Of a DNA stretch of 64,000 nucleotides, positions 33,946-42,088 are shown in pieces. The translations under genes and the position numbers were made by a program. Every line of letters starts with the position of its first letter. Position 1 is the first letter of the stretch. The notes under the pieces were generated by a model. It was not told the DNA's origin. It did no database searches and worked only from the letters and a program-made list of their open reading frames with translations. Origin of the DNA: Comamonas koreensis (GTDB taxonomy: Bacteria > Pseudomonadota > Gammaproteobacteria > Burkholderiales > Burkholderiaceae_C); assembly GCF_014076495.1 (NCBI RefSeq), contig NZ_CP043575.1:1116001-1180000 (forward strand), given 5' to 3'.

Positions 33946-34757
33946 TGGAAATCCGCGTTCAGCTTGAAGCTGCCCTTGTCCCAGTCCAGCAGGCCTCTGG
34001 CCTTGATCGGGTAGCTGGGCTGAATGGCAGGCTGTCCATCTTCGCCCTTGGGTACCAGGGCCAGGTGGCGGGTCTGGCCGGGCATGATGGGGGTGCCTTC
34101 CACGGCCAGCATAAAGTCGCGGCCTTTGGCATCCTTGGCGTCCACCGTGCCTTCGAGGCGGCCATGGGCATCACCGCTGTTGCGCACGGTGATGGCAGGG
34201 CTGCGCTTGCCGGCAATGTCGCGCATGCCGATCTGCTCGACTTCGAGCTTGGGCTCGGCGCCGCCCAGCATCACATAGACGGCCACGGCAATGCGGCCGG
34301 TGACCGGCAGACTCAGGCTGGCGCCCCCGCTCTGGATGATGGTCTGCTGGGCGGGCTCCACCCCTTCGATGGCGATCATGAAGCGGCATTCACCACGCGG
34401 CGCATCGGCCGGCGGCGTGATCTGGAAGCGAAAGGCCTGCTTGGTCTGCGCCGGTACCTTGACGGTGCGGCGCTCCAGTGCCACCCAGGGGCGGCAGCTG
34501 CCGGGCAGCAACTCGTCGTGGTAGCTGATCTGACCTTCGGCCGAGTAGCTCCAGTCCAGGGTCCGTACCGACAAGGCGGTGGCGGCCGAGCCCAGGTTGT
34601 GCAGGTCAATGGACTGGCCAATGCGCTCGCCGTTTTTGGTATTCAGCTCAAAGCGCGACGGGGCGATCGCCATCTCGAACGGGGCGGCATGGGTCAGGCA
34701 ACTGACCAGGGGCAAGGCCAGGGACAGCGAGTGGCGGAAAAAGCGGAAAACGGTCAT
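33942..34757 (-). CDS. PapD-like periplasmic chaperone, locus B
   Basis: A 271-residue paralogue of the locus A chaperone (27232-28047) with signal peptide SLSLALPLVSCLTHAAP. Most of the mature protein is the same, including SLPVTGRIAVAVYVMLGGAE and RHLALVPK, with scattered changes such as NTKNGERIGQS for TAKSGERLGKS. Overlaps its neighbours by 4 bases at both ends, like copy A. Confidence 0.75.
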   Translation of the reverse strand: MTVFRFFRHSLSLALPLVSCLTHAAPFEMAIAPSRFELNTKNGERIGQSIDLHNLGSAATALSVRTLDWSYSAEGQISYHDELLPGSCRPWVALERRTVKVPAQTKQAFRFQITPPADAPRGECRFMIAIEGVEPAQQTIIQSGGASLSLPVTGRIAVAVYVMLGGAEPKLEVEQIGMRDIAGKRSPAITVRNSGDAHGRLEGTVDAKDAKGRDFMLAVEGTPIMPGQTRHLALVPKGEDGQPAIQPSYPIKARGLLDWDKGSFKLNADFQ

Positions 34758-35245
34758 GGCTGGGTCTCTATCTCAAAATAGGATTCAAAGCGCAGGCTGC
34801 CGCCCAGGCCCATCTGCAACTGGCGTTGGTCTAGGCGCAACTGCAAGTCAAAACTCTCGGTGATCCAGGGCGCACGCACCACGCCGCTCCAGACCAGCAC
34901 GCGGTCGCCGGGCCGGCCCATGCCGCCCTGGAACAGCCCGCTGCTGCGCCATTGCACCTGCATGCCCATGGGCGAGCGCAGGCCAGCTACCGCCAACGGG
35001 ATGACGTAGTAAATGCGGGCCTGCTTGCCCACATAGGCGGCGGTGGCCAAGCGGTATTCCACATGTCCGAAAGGCAGGCTGATGGTGTTCGGATCCAGCA
35101 TCTGCGCATTGCGAAAATCCGAGTTGATCAGGGGACGTGGGGAGCTGGAGTCGTCCAGACGGGTGGCCTGGGCATGGGCGCCTTGGCCGCAGGCGCCGGC
35201 CATGGCCAATAGAGCAGCACAACAGCGAAGGCGAAAGCTGGGCAT
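34754..35245 (-). CDS. Exported beta-rich protein, locus B
   Basis: A 163-residue paralogue of 28044-28535. The mature regions agree closely (ISLPFGHVEYRLATAAYVGK and RFESYFEIETQP). A signal peptide (CAALLAMAGACGQGAHAQ) precedes. Order and overlap with the chaperone gene are conserved. Function unknown; likely an assembly factor or minor subunit. Confidence 0.68.
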   Translation of the reverse strand: MPSFRLRCCAALLAMAGACGQGAHAQATRLDDSSSPRPLINSDFRNAQMLDPNTISLPFGHVEYRLATAAYVGKQARIYYVIPLAVAGLRSPMGMQVQWRSSGLFQGGMGRPGDRVLVWSGVVRAPWITESFDLQLRLDQRQLQMGLGGSLRFESYFEIETQP

Positions 35246-35257
35246 GGACCCGTCTCC

Positions 35258-35929
35258 TTATTCCATCGACGCGGTGAAATACACCGTGCCCCGGTAGGTC
35301 CCTGCCGGGTAGAACGTGTCGTTGGCATAGCTGAATGTCATGCGCGTGGCATTCATGTTGCGCGTCTGGTACGTCCAGGTGCCCAGACAAAGAATGATGA
35401 TCGGAATCGAGCAGATGTTGGCATTGGCGTTGAAGCTGGCGATCTGTTGGTTGGTCGCACCGTTGAACTGACCGCTCTGAATATCTCCGGCTGCCGAGCC
35501 ACTGCTGTTGCTGACCGTCCAGCTGATCTTGCTGAACGGGATGACGGTGCTGCCACAGGTGCCGCTTTGGCAGACCAGGCCGGCGCTGGAGTCCACCCGC
35601 AAGGTGACGGGTCGGGCGACTTCCGAAGCAATGATCGGGCGCACCGGCGTGACCGAGATATCAATGGCGGGTGAGCCGGTGACGGCGGTGGGTGTAAGGC
35701 CCGCATTGTTGCCTGAGACATTGAACTGCACCGTATCGGTACCGGCAGCAGATCCCACCTGCAGCGACAGCGCGTAGTTGGCGGTGCTTGCGCTGTCGCT
35801 GACCGTGATGATGACGGCGTTGGCGGGCACCGTGATGCCGCAGGCGAGCAGTACCAGCCCCGCACTCAGCGGTGCGCGTGCTGCCCGCCGGGCGGCACGC
35901 GCGGCGGTGGTTGCATCGCGCTTGCGCAT
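35258..35929 (-). CDS. Exported subunit with pilin-like C-terminus, locus B
   Basis: A 223-residue paralogue of 28549-29205. ATG at 35929 overlaps the upstream subunit's stop (TGATG). Signal region LSAGLVLLACGITVPANAV; C-terminus TYRGTVYFTASME. Compared with copy A it has substituted residues around CQSGTCGSTV. The same frame stays open upstream to 36565, but that part is a shadow of the major pilin. Confidence 0.7.
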   Translation of the reverse strand: MRKRDATTAARAARRAARAPLSAGLVLLACGITVPANAVIITVSDSASTANYALSLQVGSAAGTDTVQFNVSGNNAGLTPTAVTGSPAIDISVTPVRPIIASEVARPVTLRVDSSAGLVCQSGTCGSTVIPFSKISWTVSNSSGSAAGDIQSGQFNGATNQQIASFNANANICSIPIIILCLGTWTYQTRNMNATRMTFSYANDTFYPAGTYRGTVYFTASME

Positions 35930-36549
35930 CAGACGCCTGTCGCCGTATAGGTGACGGAGCCGGTGTAGGTGCCGGCGCTCCAGGCGGTGGCCGTGCCGGT
36001 CAGCGCATAGGTCCAGGTGCCACTCAACAAGGTGTTGGGGGTGAGCGTGGTGGATGCGCATGCGCCCAGGTTGGCGCCGGGATGGGGCACCGGCGTTGCA
36101 CCTGCTGCTGTCACGGTGAAGTTGGCATTGGGTGGGCCGCCAGCGGCCGGGCTCCAGGCACCCACGGCGCAATTGATGTTGGCAGTGCCGGCATTGGTCC
36201 AGGCAGCCACCGACAGCACGTTGCCTGTAGGGGTGACGGCCACGGTGGGCGCGGTGCCATCCCAGGGCACCTGGACGTTGTTGGCGGTGGCCGTGGGCGT
36301 GGTGCCGGGGGTGGGCGGAATGGTCAGCGTTGCGTTCCAGGTGACGGTGTCCTGGACGGCATTGCTGGAACCCACCTTGAGCAGGATCAGCTTGGGGATC
36401 ACCACGCTCAGGTTGACCTTGGCGGTGGCGGTCACGGTGCCCGTACCGGCCGAGGAGAAGCCGTATTGGCTTTCTGCCAAGGCATGGCCGGCGTAGGCCA
36501 GTGCCAGGGCAGATCCCAGCGCCAATGCTTTCAATTTTGGGTGTTTCAT
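35929..36549 (-). CDS. Major pilin-like subunit, locus B
   Basis: A 206-residue paralogue of 29205-29822 with signal peptide MKHPKLKALALGSALALAYA. Similar beta-sandwich blocks (LSVVIPKLILLKVGSSNA; TANNVQVPWDGTAPTVAVTP) and end (TYTGSVTYTATGV). Sequence divergence from copy A is greater than in the usher-like gene. Probably the main structural subunit of this locus. Confidence 0.7.
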   Translation of the reverse strand: MKHPKLKALALGSALALAYAGHALAESQYGFSSAGTGTVTATAKVNLSVVIPKLILLKVGSSNAVQDTVTWNATLTIPPTPGTTPTATANNVQVPWDGTAPTVAVTPTGNVLSVAAWTNAGTANINCAVGAWSPAAGGPPNANFTVTAAGATPVPHPGANLGACASTTLTPNTLLSGTWTYALTGTATAWSAGTYTGSVTYTATGV

Positions 36550-36646
36550 GGTTCGAGTCTTTCAAGAGAGCAAGCGCCTGGGCGCCGGGGTTTGGCCCAC
36601 ACCGTGCACGGGGTGCGCAATCGGGGGCCTGGGTTCTGCTGCATGG

Positions 36647-38899
36647 TTATTCCTCCACCTTGGTGATGGGGATCTCGGCGTTGGCTTCGCCACGCAACGG
36701 AACATCAACGCTCAGTACCGTGCCGTCGGCTGCGCCCCAGGGCAGGGGCACGCTGTCGAGCGTGAGGCTGAGCTGATGGCGGCCTACGCCAACCATCGGG
36801 AAAAAGAAACGCCCTTCGGCATCGGTGGTGCTGCGGTAGCGGCCGTCCAGCACCACCTCGATGCCCTGCGCTCCTGACTCATCGGCCTGGATGCGGCCAT
36901 CCTTGTTGGCGTCATAAAACACGCGGCCAGCGACACTGCCGCTGCCATTGCCAGGCATGCCACCGGCCACGGCAAAGGGCCGGCCGGTGCCGCCTTCCCA
37001 GCGCAGATAGACATAGGCGGTCTTGTCGTTGCTGCGGTAGATTTGCGGGCTGGTCCAGCTGAGCACCTGGGTGGTGGCCAGGCGCGCCTGGTTGAGCAGC
37101 ACGCCCAGGCCCATGCTCCAGCCGTTGCCCCACTGCTTTTCGGCCGAAAAGTTGCCCGACAGGCCCCGGCTGGTGAAAAGCCCGCCGCTTTGCGAGGTGT
37201 AGCGCAGGTTGCCGAAAAAGCTCAGGCTGTTGCTGGCCCAGTAGCGGCCCTGTACCCCGGCCGTGGGGTAGCGCTGGTGGCTGCCGTTGCTGCGGTCATC
37301 GGCCCAGCCCAAGGTGGTGACCAGCTCGGGGCGCATGGTCTCGCGCTGGGCGCTGATCCAGTCCTGCTCCCACTGCAGCTCGCGCCCGGTGGCGGTGCCG
37401 TCACCCAGCACAATCTGCTCATTGCTGCGCAGGCTCAGGCTGAAGCGCGAGCGTGGCAGTTCGCCAAAGCGGGTCTGGTAGAAGGCATAGGCATAAAGGC
37501 TGCGCATCTTGCCATCGAGGCCGCCACCCTGGCCGTCTCCTGCATAGCGGGTTTGGTAGACGTTAAGGTTGCCGCCCAGCGCGGTTCGGCGGTCCAGCTG
37601 GTAGTGCAGATTGCCGCTCAGCCCCACGCGGGTCTGGCCTTGCTGGGCCGGCCAGTTGCTCGCGCGCATGCGCTCCACATCCACCCCCGTGCCCCAGCTC
37701 ATGCGGCTGGTGCTGTGGTCCATGCGCCAGTAGGCGCCCTGCGTGCCCGAGGGCAGCAGGTAGTCACCAAAATGCAGATTGGGGCGGGTCACATAGGCAC
37801 CCCAGGTATGGCGGTAGCGGCCCAGCTTGGTGTCTGCCTCCAGGTACAGGCCTTGTGCGCTGCCAGATGGGGTTTGTGCCGAATCGCTGCTTGTGCTGCT
37901 GCCCAGCGCGGTCAGTCGGCCGCGCAATGCGCCGTCCTGCTGCGTGGGCGATCCATAGCCCAGTGCTGCAGCCCAGCTGCTGACCCGCTTGCTGCCGCTG
38001 CCTGGGTCGTTCCTCAGGCCGTAGTCCACGGCGGGGATATGGTTGGCCTGGTTCAGCTGCCCTGCGGCATACCAGGCGCCGCCCAGGCGCTGGGTGGCGC
38101 CCACCCAGGCGAGCGTGCCCTGGCTTTTTTCGAAGCCGGGGTAGGGGCCGCCAAGCAGGTCGCCGCGCTGGCCCATGCCGGCGCTGATGTCAAAGTCCGC
38201 GCCATAGATTCGGGTCGAGAGGCCGCGCAAGGTGCTGGTGCCCAGCATCAGGCGGTAGTTCTGGCCCAGGCCCCGGGTCAGCTCGCTGTAGCCGTCACCG
38301 ATGGTGGTATCCATGCGGATGCCCGGTGTCAGGGGGATAGCCAGGTTCTGCACGGTGATGCGCTGGCTGCTGGATTGGCGGGCATAGCCCAGGGCGCCAA
38401 TGCCATTGAAGGCGTCTTGGCCGCCATGCATGCTGCGCACATCGGCCTGCAGCAGCCACTCGCCATAGTTCAGCGTCTGCTGGCGGTACTGGATGCGCTG
38501 GCCCAGCTCGATGCCGCGCTTGCTGCCCAGCTCCCCATTGTCGGACTGGGCGACGCCCAGGCGGCTCTCCAGCACCCAGCTGCGCAGCCCCAGCGGCAAA
38601 GTGCTGGGGTCTAGCTCGTCGGCTTCAGCGGCCCGCAGGGCCGTCAGTTCATCGGCGCTCATGAAGTTGTCCTCGTAGGCGGCGGGCGCCGCCTCCACGA
38701 GGGCGCGCAGCCGGGCCTGCTCTGCCTGGGCAGCGCTCAGTGACTCCACCTGGGCACTGACTGCCTGATCGCTCTGTGCTTGGGCTAGGGGCACATGCCC
38801 ACCAAGCACCAGCACCAACATCCCCCAAGCGGCAAGCCCTGTAAACGCCTGGAAGAATCCAGTGCCGCTGCACAAGGGATGCCGCTCAACAACATTCAT
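36647..38899 (-). CDS. Usher-like outer-membrane beta-barrel protein, locus B
   Basis: A 750-residue paralogue of 29922-32198. Apart from the signal peptide/N-terminal 60 residues and the last few codons (GEANAEIPITKVEE) it is essentially the same protein. The barrel, and the C-terminal GRVFYDANKDGRIQADES domain, are shared. The N-terminal region lacks a short Ala/Gly run of copy A. It opens operon B and would be its secretion pore. Confidence 0.75.
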   Translation of the reverse strand: MNVVERHPLCSGTGFFQAFTGLAAWGMLVLVLGGHVPLAQAQSDQAVSAQVESLSAAQAEQARLRALVEAAPAAYEDNFMSADELTALRAAEADELDPSTLPLGLRSWVLESRLGVAQSDNGELGSKRGIELGQRIQYRQQTLNYGEWLLQADVRSMHGGQDAFNGIGALGYARQSSSQRITVQNLAIPLTPGIRMDTTIGDGYSELTRGLGQNYRLMLGTSTLRGLSTRIYGADFDISAGMGQRGDLLGGPYPGFEKSQGTLAWVGATQRLGGAWYAAGQLNQANHIPAVDYGLRNDPGSGSKRVSSWAAALGYGSPTQQDGALRGRLTALGSSTSSDSAQTPSGSAQGLYLEADTKLGRYRHTWGAYVTRPNLHFGDYLLPSGTQGAYWRMDHSTSRMSWGTGVDVERMRASNWPAQQGQTRVGLSGNLHYQLDRRTALGGNLNVYQTRYAGDGQGGGLDGKMRSLYAYAFYQTRFGELPRSRFSLSLRSNEQIVLGDGTATGRELQWEQDWISAQRETMRPELVTTLGWADDRSNGSHQRYPTAGVQGRYWASNSLSFFGNLRYTSQSGGLFTSRGLSGNFSAEKQWGNGWSMGLGVLLNQARLATTQVLSWTSPQIYRSNDKTAYVYLRWEGGTGRPFAVAGGMPGNGSGSVAGRVFYDANKDGRIQADESGAQGIEVVLDGRYRSTTDAEGRFFFPMVGVGRHQLSLTLDSVPLPWGAADGTVLSVDVPLRGEANAEIPITKVEE
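36698..38716 (-). repeat. About 2.0-kb segment identical to 29973-31991
   Basis: Partner of the repeat at 29973-31991, offset 6725. See that entry; the block lies wholly inside the usher-like gene. Confidence 0.75.
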
Positions 38900-39204
38900 T
38901 TGTAATTAGGTGTTAACTAACGTTGGATTTATTTTGCGTGGATGCCACCAATCAAATGTCAAAATTTGATACACAACGTTAAGTGTGTCAGGGGAAATAA
39001 CAATGAGATGTGATGGTGTGCATAAAGGAAATTGAATATCTGCTCTACGGGTGATCATGATCATTTATCAGCGATCTATGTCATAAATCTTTGCTTGATA
39101 TAGATTGTTTGGATAAACAATTCCTAAAATGACGGTATAGCTTGAAACGGCGCGGCCCGCACCCATATAGGCCCTTGATCTGTGTTGATGAAGATTGACC
39201 TCCC
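38900..39204. promoter_or_regulatory. Divergent upstream region: locus B usher-like gene and htpG
   Basis: AT-rich 305 bases. It shares the block AACGTTAAGTGTGTCAG (38975-38991) with the locus A region but only part of the palindrome. TGATCATGATCA-like sequence occurs near 39052-39063. The htpG-side heat-shock-type promoter is listed separately. Confidence 0.5.
39141..39169 (+). promoter_or_regulatory. Sigma-32-like promoter of htpG
   Basis: CTTGAAA (39141-39147) is followed after 14 bases by CCCATATA (39162-39169). This matches the heat-shock sigma-factor consensus (CTTGAAA, 11-16 bases, CCCATnT) closely. It lies about 35 bases upstream of htpG, a classical heat-shock gene. Confidence 0.75.
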
Positions 39205-41154
39205 ATGACCAAAAAAACCCATTCCTTCCAGGCCGAAGTGGCCCAATTGCTCCACCTGGTGACGCATTCGCTGTATTCGAACCAGGAGATTTTTTTGCGC
39301 GAGCTGATCTCCAATGCGTCGGATGCATGCGACAAGCTGCGGTTTGAAGCGCTCAATGACAGCGGTCTGTACGGCGACCAGCCCGATCTAGAAGTGCGCG
39401 TGTCCTATGACAGCAAGGCCAAGACCTTGACCATCACCGACACCGGCATCGGCATGACCACGCAAGAGGCCATCGACAACCTGGGCACGATTGCCAAGAG
39501 CGGCACCAAGGCCTTCATGGACAAGCTCAGTGGCGACCAGAAGGCCGATTCGCAGCTGATCGGCCAGTTCGGCGTGGGCTTTTACTCGGGCTTCATCGTG
39601 GCCGACAAGATCACCGTCGAGTCGCGCCGCGCGGGGACCCAGGCTTCGGAAGGCGTGCGCTGGACCAGCGGCGGCATGGGCGACTTCGAGGTCGAGCAGA
39701 TCGACCGTGCCCAGCGCGGCACCAGCATCATCCTGCACCTGCGCGAGGACGCGCAGGACTTCTTGAACGGCTACAAGCTCAAGGAAGTGATTGCCAAATA
39801 CTCCGACCACATCAGCCTGCCCATCCTGATGGAAAAGGAAGAATGGAAAGAGGGTGAGAACGACCAGCCCGGCGAGATGGCTAAGACCGGCGAGTGGGAA
39901 ACCGTGAACAAGGCCAGCGCCTTGTGGACCCGTGCCAAGAAGGACATCACGCCCGAGCAGTACCAGGACTTCTACAAGGCCATCAGCCACGACTACGAAG
40001 ACCCGCTGACCTGGAGCCACAACCGGGTCGAAGGCAATACCGAGTACACGCAGCTGCTCTACATCCCCGCCAAGGCGCCGTTTGACCTGTACCAGCAGGG
40101 CAAGCACGCGGGCATCAAGCTCTACGTCAAGCGCGTCTTCATCATGGACGATGCCCAGGCGCTGATGCCGCAGTACCTGCGCTTTGTCAAAGGCGTGATC
40201 GACTCGGCCGACCTGCCGCTGAACGTGAGCCGCGAGCTGCTGCAGGAAAGCCGCGATGTGCGCCTGATCCGCGATGGCTCGGTCAAGCGCGTGCTGGCTA
40301 TGCTCGAAGACCTGGCCCGCCACGACAAGCCCCAGGCCGATGCCGAAGGCAGCGATGGCGTGGTGGATGTGGTCAGCGAAGACGACAAGGCCAAGGAAGG
40401 CAAATACAGCCGCTTCTATAGCGAGTTTGGCGCGGTGCTCAAGGAAGGCCTGGGCGAGGACATGGGCAACAAGGAGCGCATCGCCAAGCTGCTGCGCTTT
40501 GCATCGACCACCCACGACGGCCTGAACACCTCGTTTGCCGACTACAAGGCGCGCATGAAAGAGGGGCAGGACGCCATCTACTACATCACCGCCGACACCT
40601 TGGCCGCCGCCAAGAGCAGCCCGCAGCTTGAAGTGTTCAAGAAAAAGGGCATCGAGGTGCTGCTGATGACCGACCGGGTCGACGAGTGGGCGCTGAACTT
40701 CCTGCAGGACTTTGACGGCACGCCGCTGCAATCGGTGGCCAAGGGCGCTGTCGATCTGGGCAAGCTGCAAAACGAGGAAGAGAAGAAAGCGGCCGAAGAA
40801 GCCGCCGAAGCCTTCAAGCCGGTGCTGGCCCAGCTCAAGGAAGCCTTGAAGGACCGGGCAGACGACGTGCGTGCCACCAGCCGCCTGGTGGACTCGCCCG
40901 CTTGCCTCGTGGTCTCGGACAGCGGCATGAGCCTGCAACTGGCGCGCCTGCTCAAGCAGGCGGGCCAGCCAGCGCCCGAGTCCAAGCCGGTGCTGGAGGT
41001 TAATCCGGAGCACCCGCTGGTCAAGAAGCTGGACGGCTCGGTGCACTTCCACGACCTGGCCCAGATCCTGTTTGACCAGGCGGTACTGGCCGAAGGCGGT
41101 TTGCCCGACGACCCTGCCGCCTATGTCAAACGGGTCAATGCACTGCTGGCATAA
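39205..41154 (+). CDS. htpG: Chaperone protein HtpG (Hsp90)
   Basis: A 649-residue Hsp90 chaperone, cytosolic. The N-terminal GHKL ATPase motifs are intact: [40 protein letters not shown] and [15 protein letters not shown]. The middle domain has [11 protein letters not shown] and [16 protein letters not shown] with the catalytic Arg. The C-terminal dimerisation domain follows. Length fits the bacterial family. A sigma-32-like promoter sits upstream and a strong terminator downstream. An early-truncated copy lies at 32503, so this one is the survivor of the duplication. Confidence 0.97.
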   Translation: MTKKTHSFQAEVAQLLHLVTHSLYSNQEIFLRELISNASDACDKLRFEALNDSGLYGDQPDLEVRVSYDSKAKTLTITDTGIGMTTQEAIDNLGTIAKSGTKAFMDKLSGDQKADSQLIGQFGVGFYSGFIVADKITVESRRAGTQASEGVRWTSGGMGDFEVEQIDRAQRGTSIILHLREDAQDFLNGYKLKEVIAKYSDHISLPILMEKEEWKEGENDQPGEMAKTGEWETVNKASALWTRAKKDITPEQYQDFYKAISHDYEDPLTWSHNRVEGNTEYTQLLYIPAKAPFDLYQQGKHAGIKLYVKRVFIMDDAQALMPQYLRFVKGVIDSADLPLNVSRELLQESRDVRLIRDGSVKRVLAMLEDLARHDKPQADAEGSDGVVDVVSEDDKAKEGKYSRFYSEFGAVLKEGLGEDMGNKERIAKLLRFASTTHDGLNTSFADYKARMKEGQDAIYYITADTLAAAKSSPQLEVFKKKGIEVLLMTDRVDEWALNFLQDFDGTPLQSVAKGAVDLGKLQNEEEKKAAEEAAEAFKPVLAQLKEALKDRADDVRATSRLVDSPACLVVSDSGMSLQLARLLKQAGQPAPESKPVLEVNPEHPLVKKLDGSVHFHDLAQILFDQAVLAEGGLPDDPAAYVKRVNALLA

Positions 41155-41172
41155 AGCCGCACCCACCGAATG

Positions 41173-41213
41173 AAAATCCCCGCCGGTTGAAAAGCCGGGC
41201 GGGGATTTTTTTA
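41173..41213 (+). terminator. Rho-independent terminator of htpG
   Basis: AAAATCCCCGCCGG pairs with CCGGGCGGGGATTTTT after a short loop, ending in a T-run. It is 20 bases past the htpG stop. Confidence 0.85.
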
Positions 41214-42088
41214 TCTGAGGCCTGGCAGCGGGTTGGCCCCTGCAGAAACGGGGTGGGAATTTCATGCCAGCCATTGCTGGCAATGGTGTGTGGTTTTTAT
41301 TCTTTTTTGTGAATATCGATGGATTATTTGCTTTTTATCACGAGGGAAGTGCTAACTTTCAGTGGTAAATAATTCCATAATACCCGACAAAATCAAAGTT
41401 AAGAATTGTTGACATATCGACGGCGATGCATCTTGAGGACCAGCAGCTGCCGCATCGGGGTGTTTTAATTTTGTGTCAAATTGTTTTTATCCTGAGTGCC
41501 TGCATGCCAAGAGAGTTCAAAAAACGCTACCGCAAGAAAACTTGTGCCCCATCGCGGACCTTGATACCGCGCACATCGCTTTGGCTCTGGTTGTCTCTTC
41601 GAGCCGCCACCGTCTGCTCTAGATCTGTTATTTGCTAGATAAATCAATTTATTGCGGTTTTATCTCTTCAGCGCGGCTGCATGCACAGCGGCGCTGCGTG
41701 TGCATCACTGGGCAGCGCATGCCTTCAACGCCCACGGCATGCCTGCGGGAGCGCAGAGGCAGCAGCGCATACCAGCGGCCCAACGCTGGACCGGAAATGC
41801 TATGGCCCGGTCTGCATCGTTTTGGTGCATCATTTTTATATATTCAATAAATTTATTAAAAGTTTATTGCATATATAGGTGAATGGTCGGTGCTACATTC
41901 GCAGCCCTTGTTGTCAGGTACAGCAGGATCTTAAGAATCCGTTACTACCACTGGGTGTTATCGCTGTGATCGCTCAGAAAATCTTTGGTATTTAGCGGAA
42001 ATCTTTTATTTCACTGAACACGCAAGCCGTTATCTCTGTTTTTTTCAGGAGAGGGCGGAGCTTTGCCTTTTTAAACAGGACATTGAAA
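41214..42088. other. Long AT-rich gene-free region before the DUF11 gene
   Basis: About 875 bases with only short overlapping frames and no homology I recognise. Runs of A/T, such as TATATATTCAATAAATTTATT near 41836, suggest a promoter-rich or regulatory stretch for the surface-protein operon. No transposon ends, tRNA or clear riboswitch is visible. Confidence 0.5.

Noticed and set aside
35930..36565. Upstream extension of the 223-residue subunit frame
   Set aside because: The extension is an out-of-frame reading of the major pilin; the real start at 35929 has the signal peptide and matches copy A.
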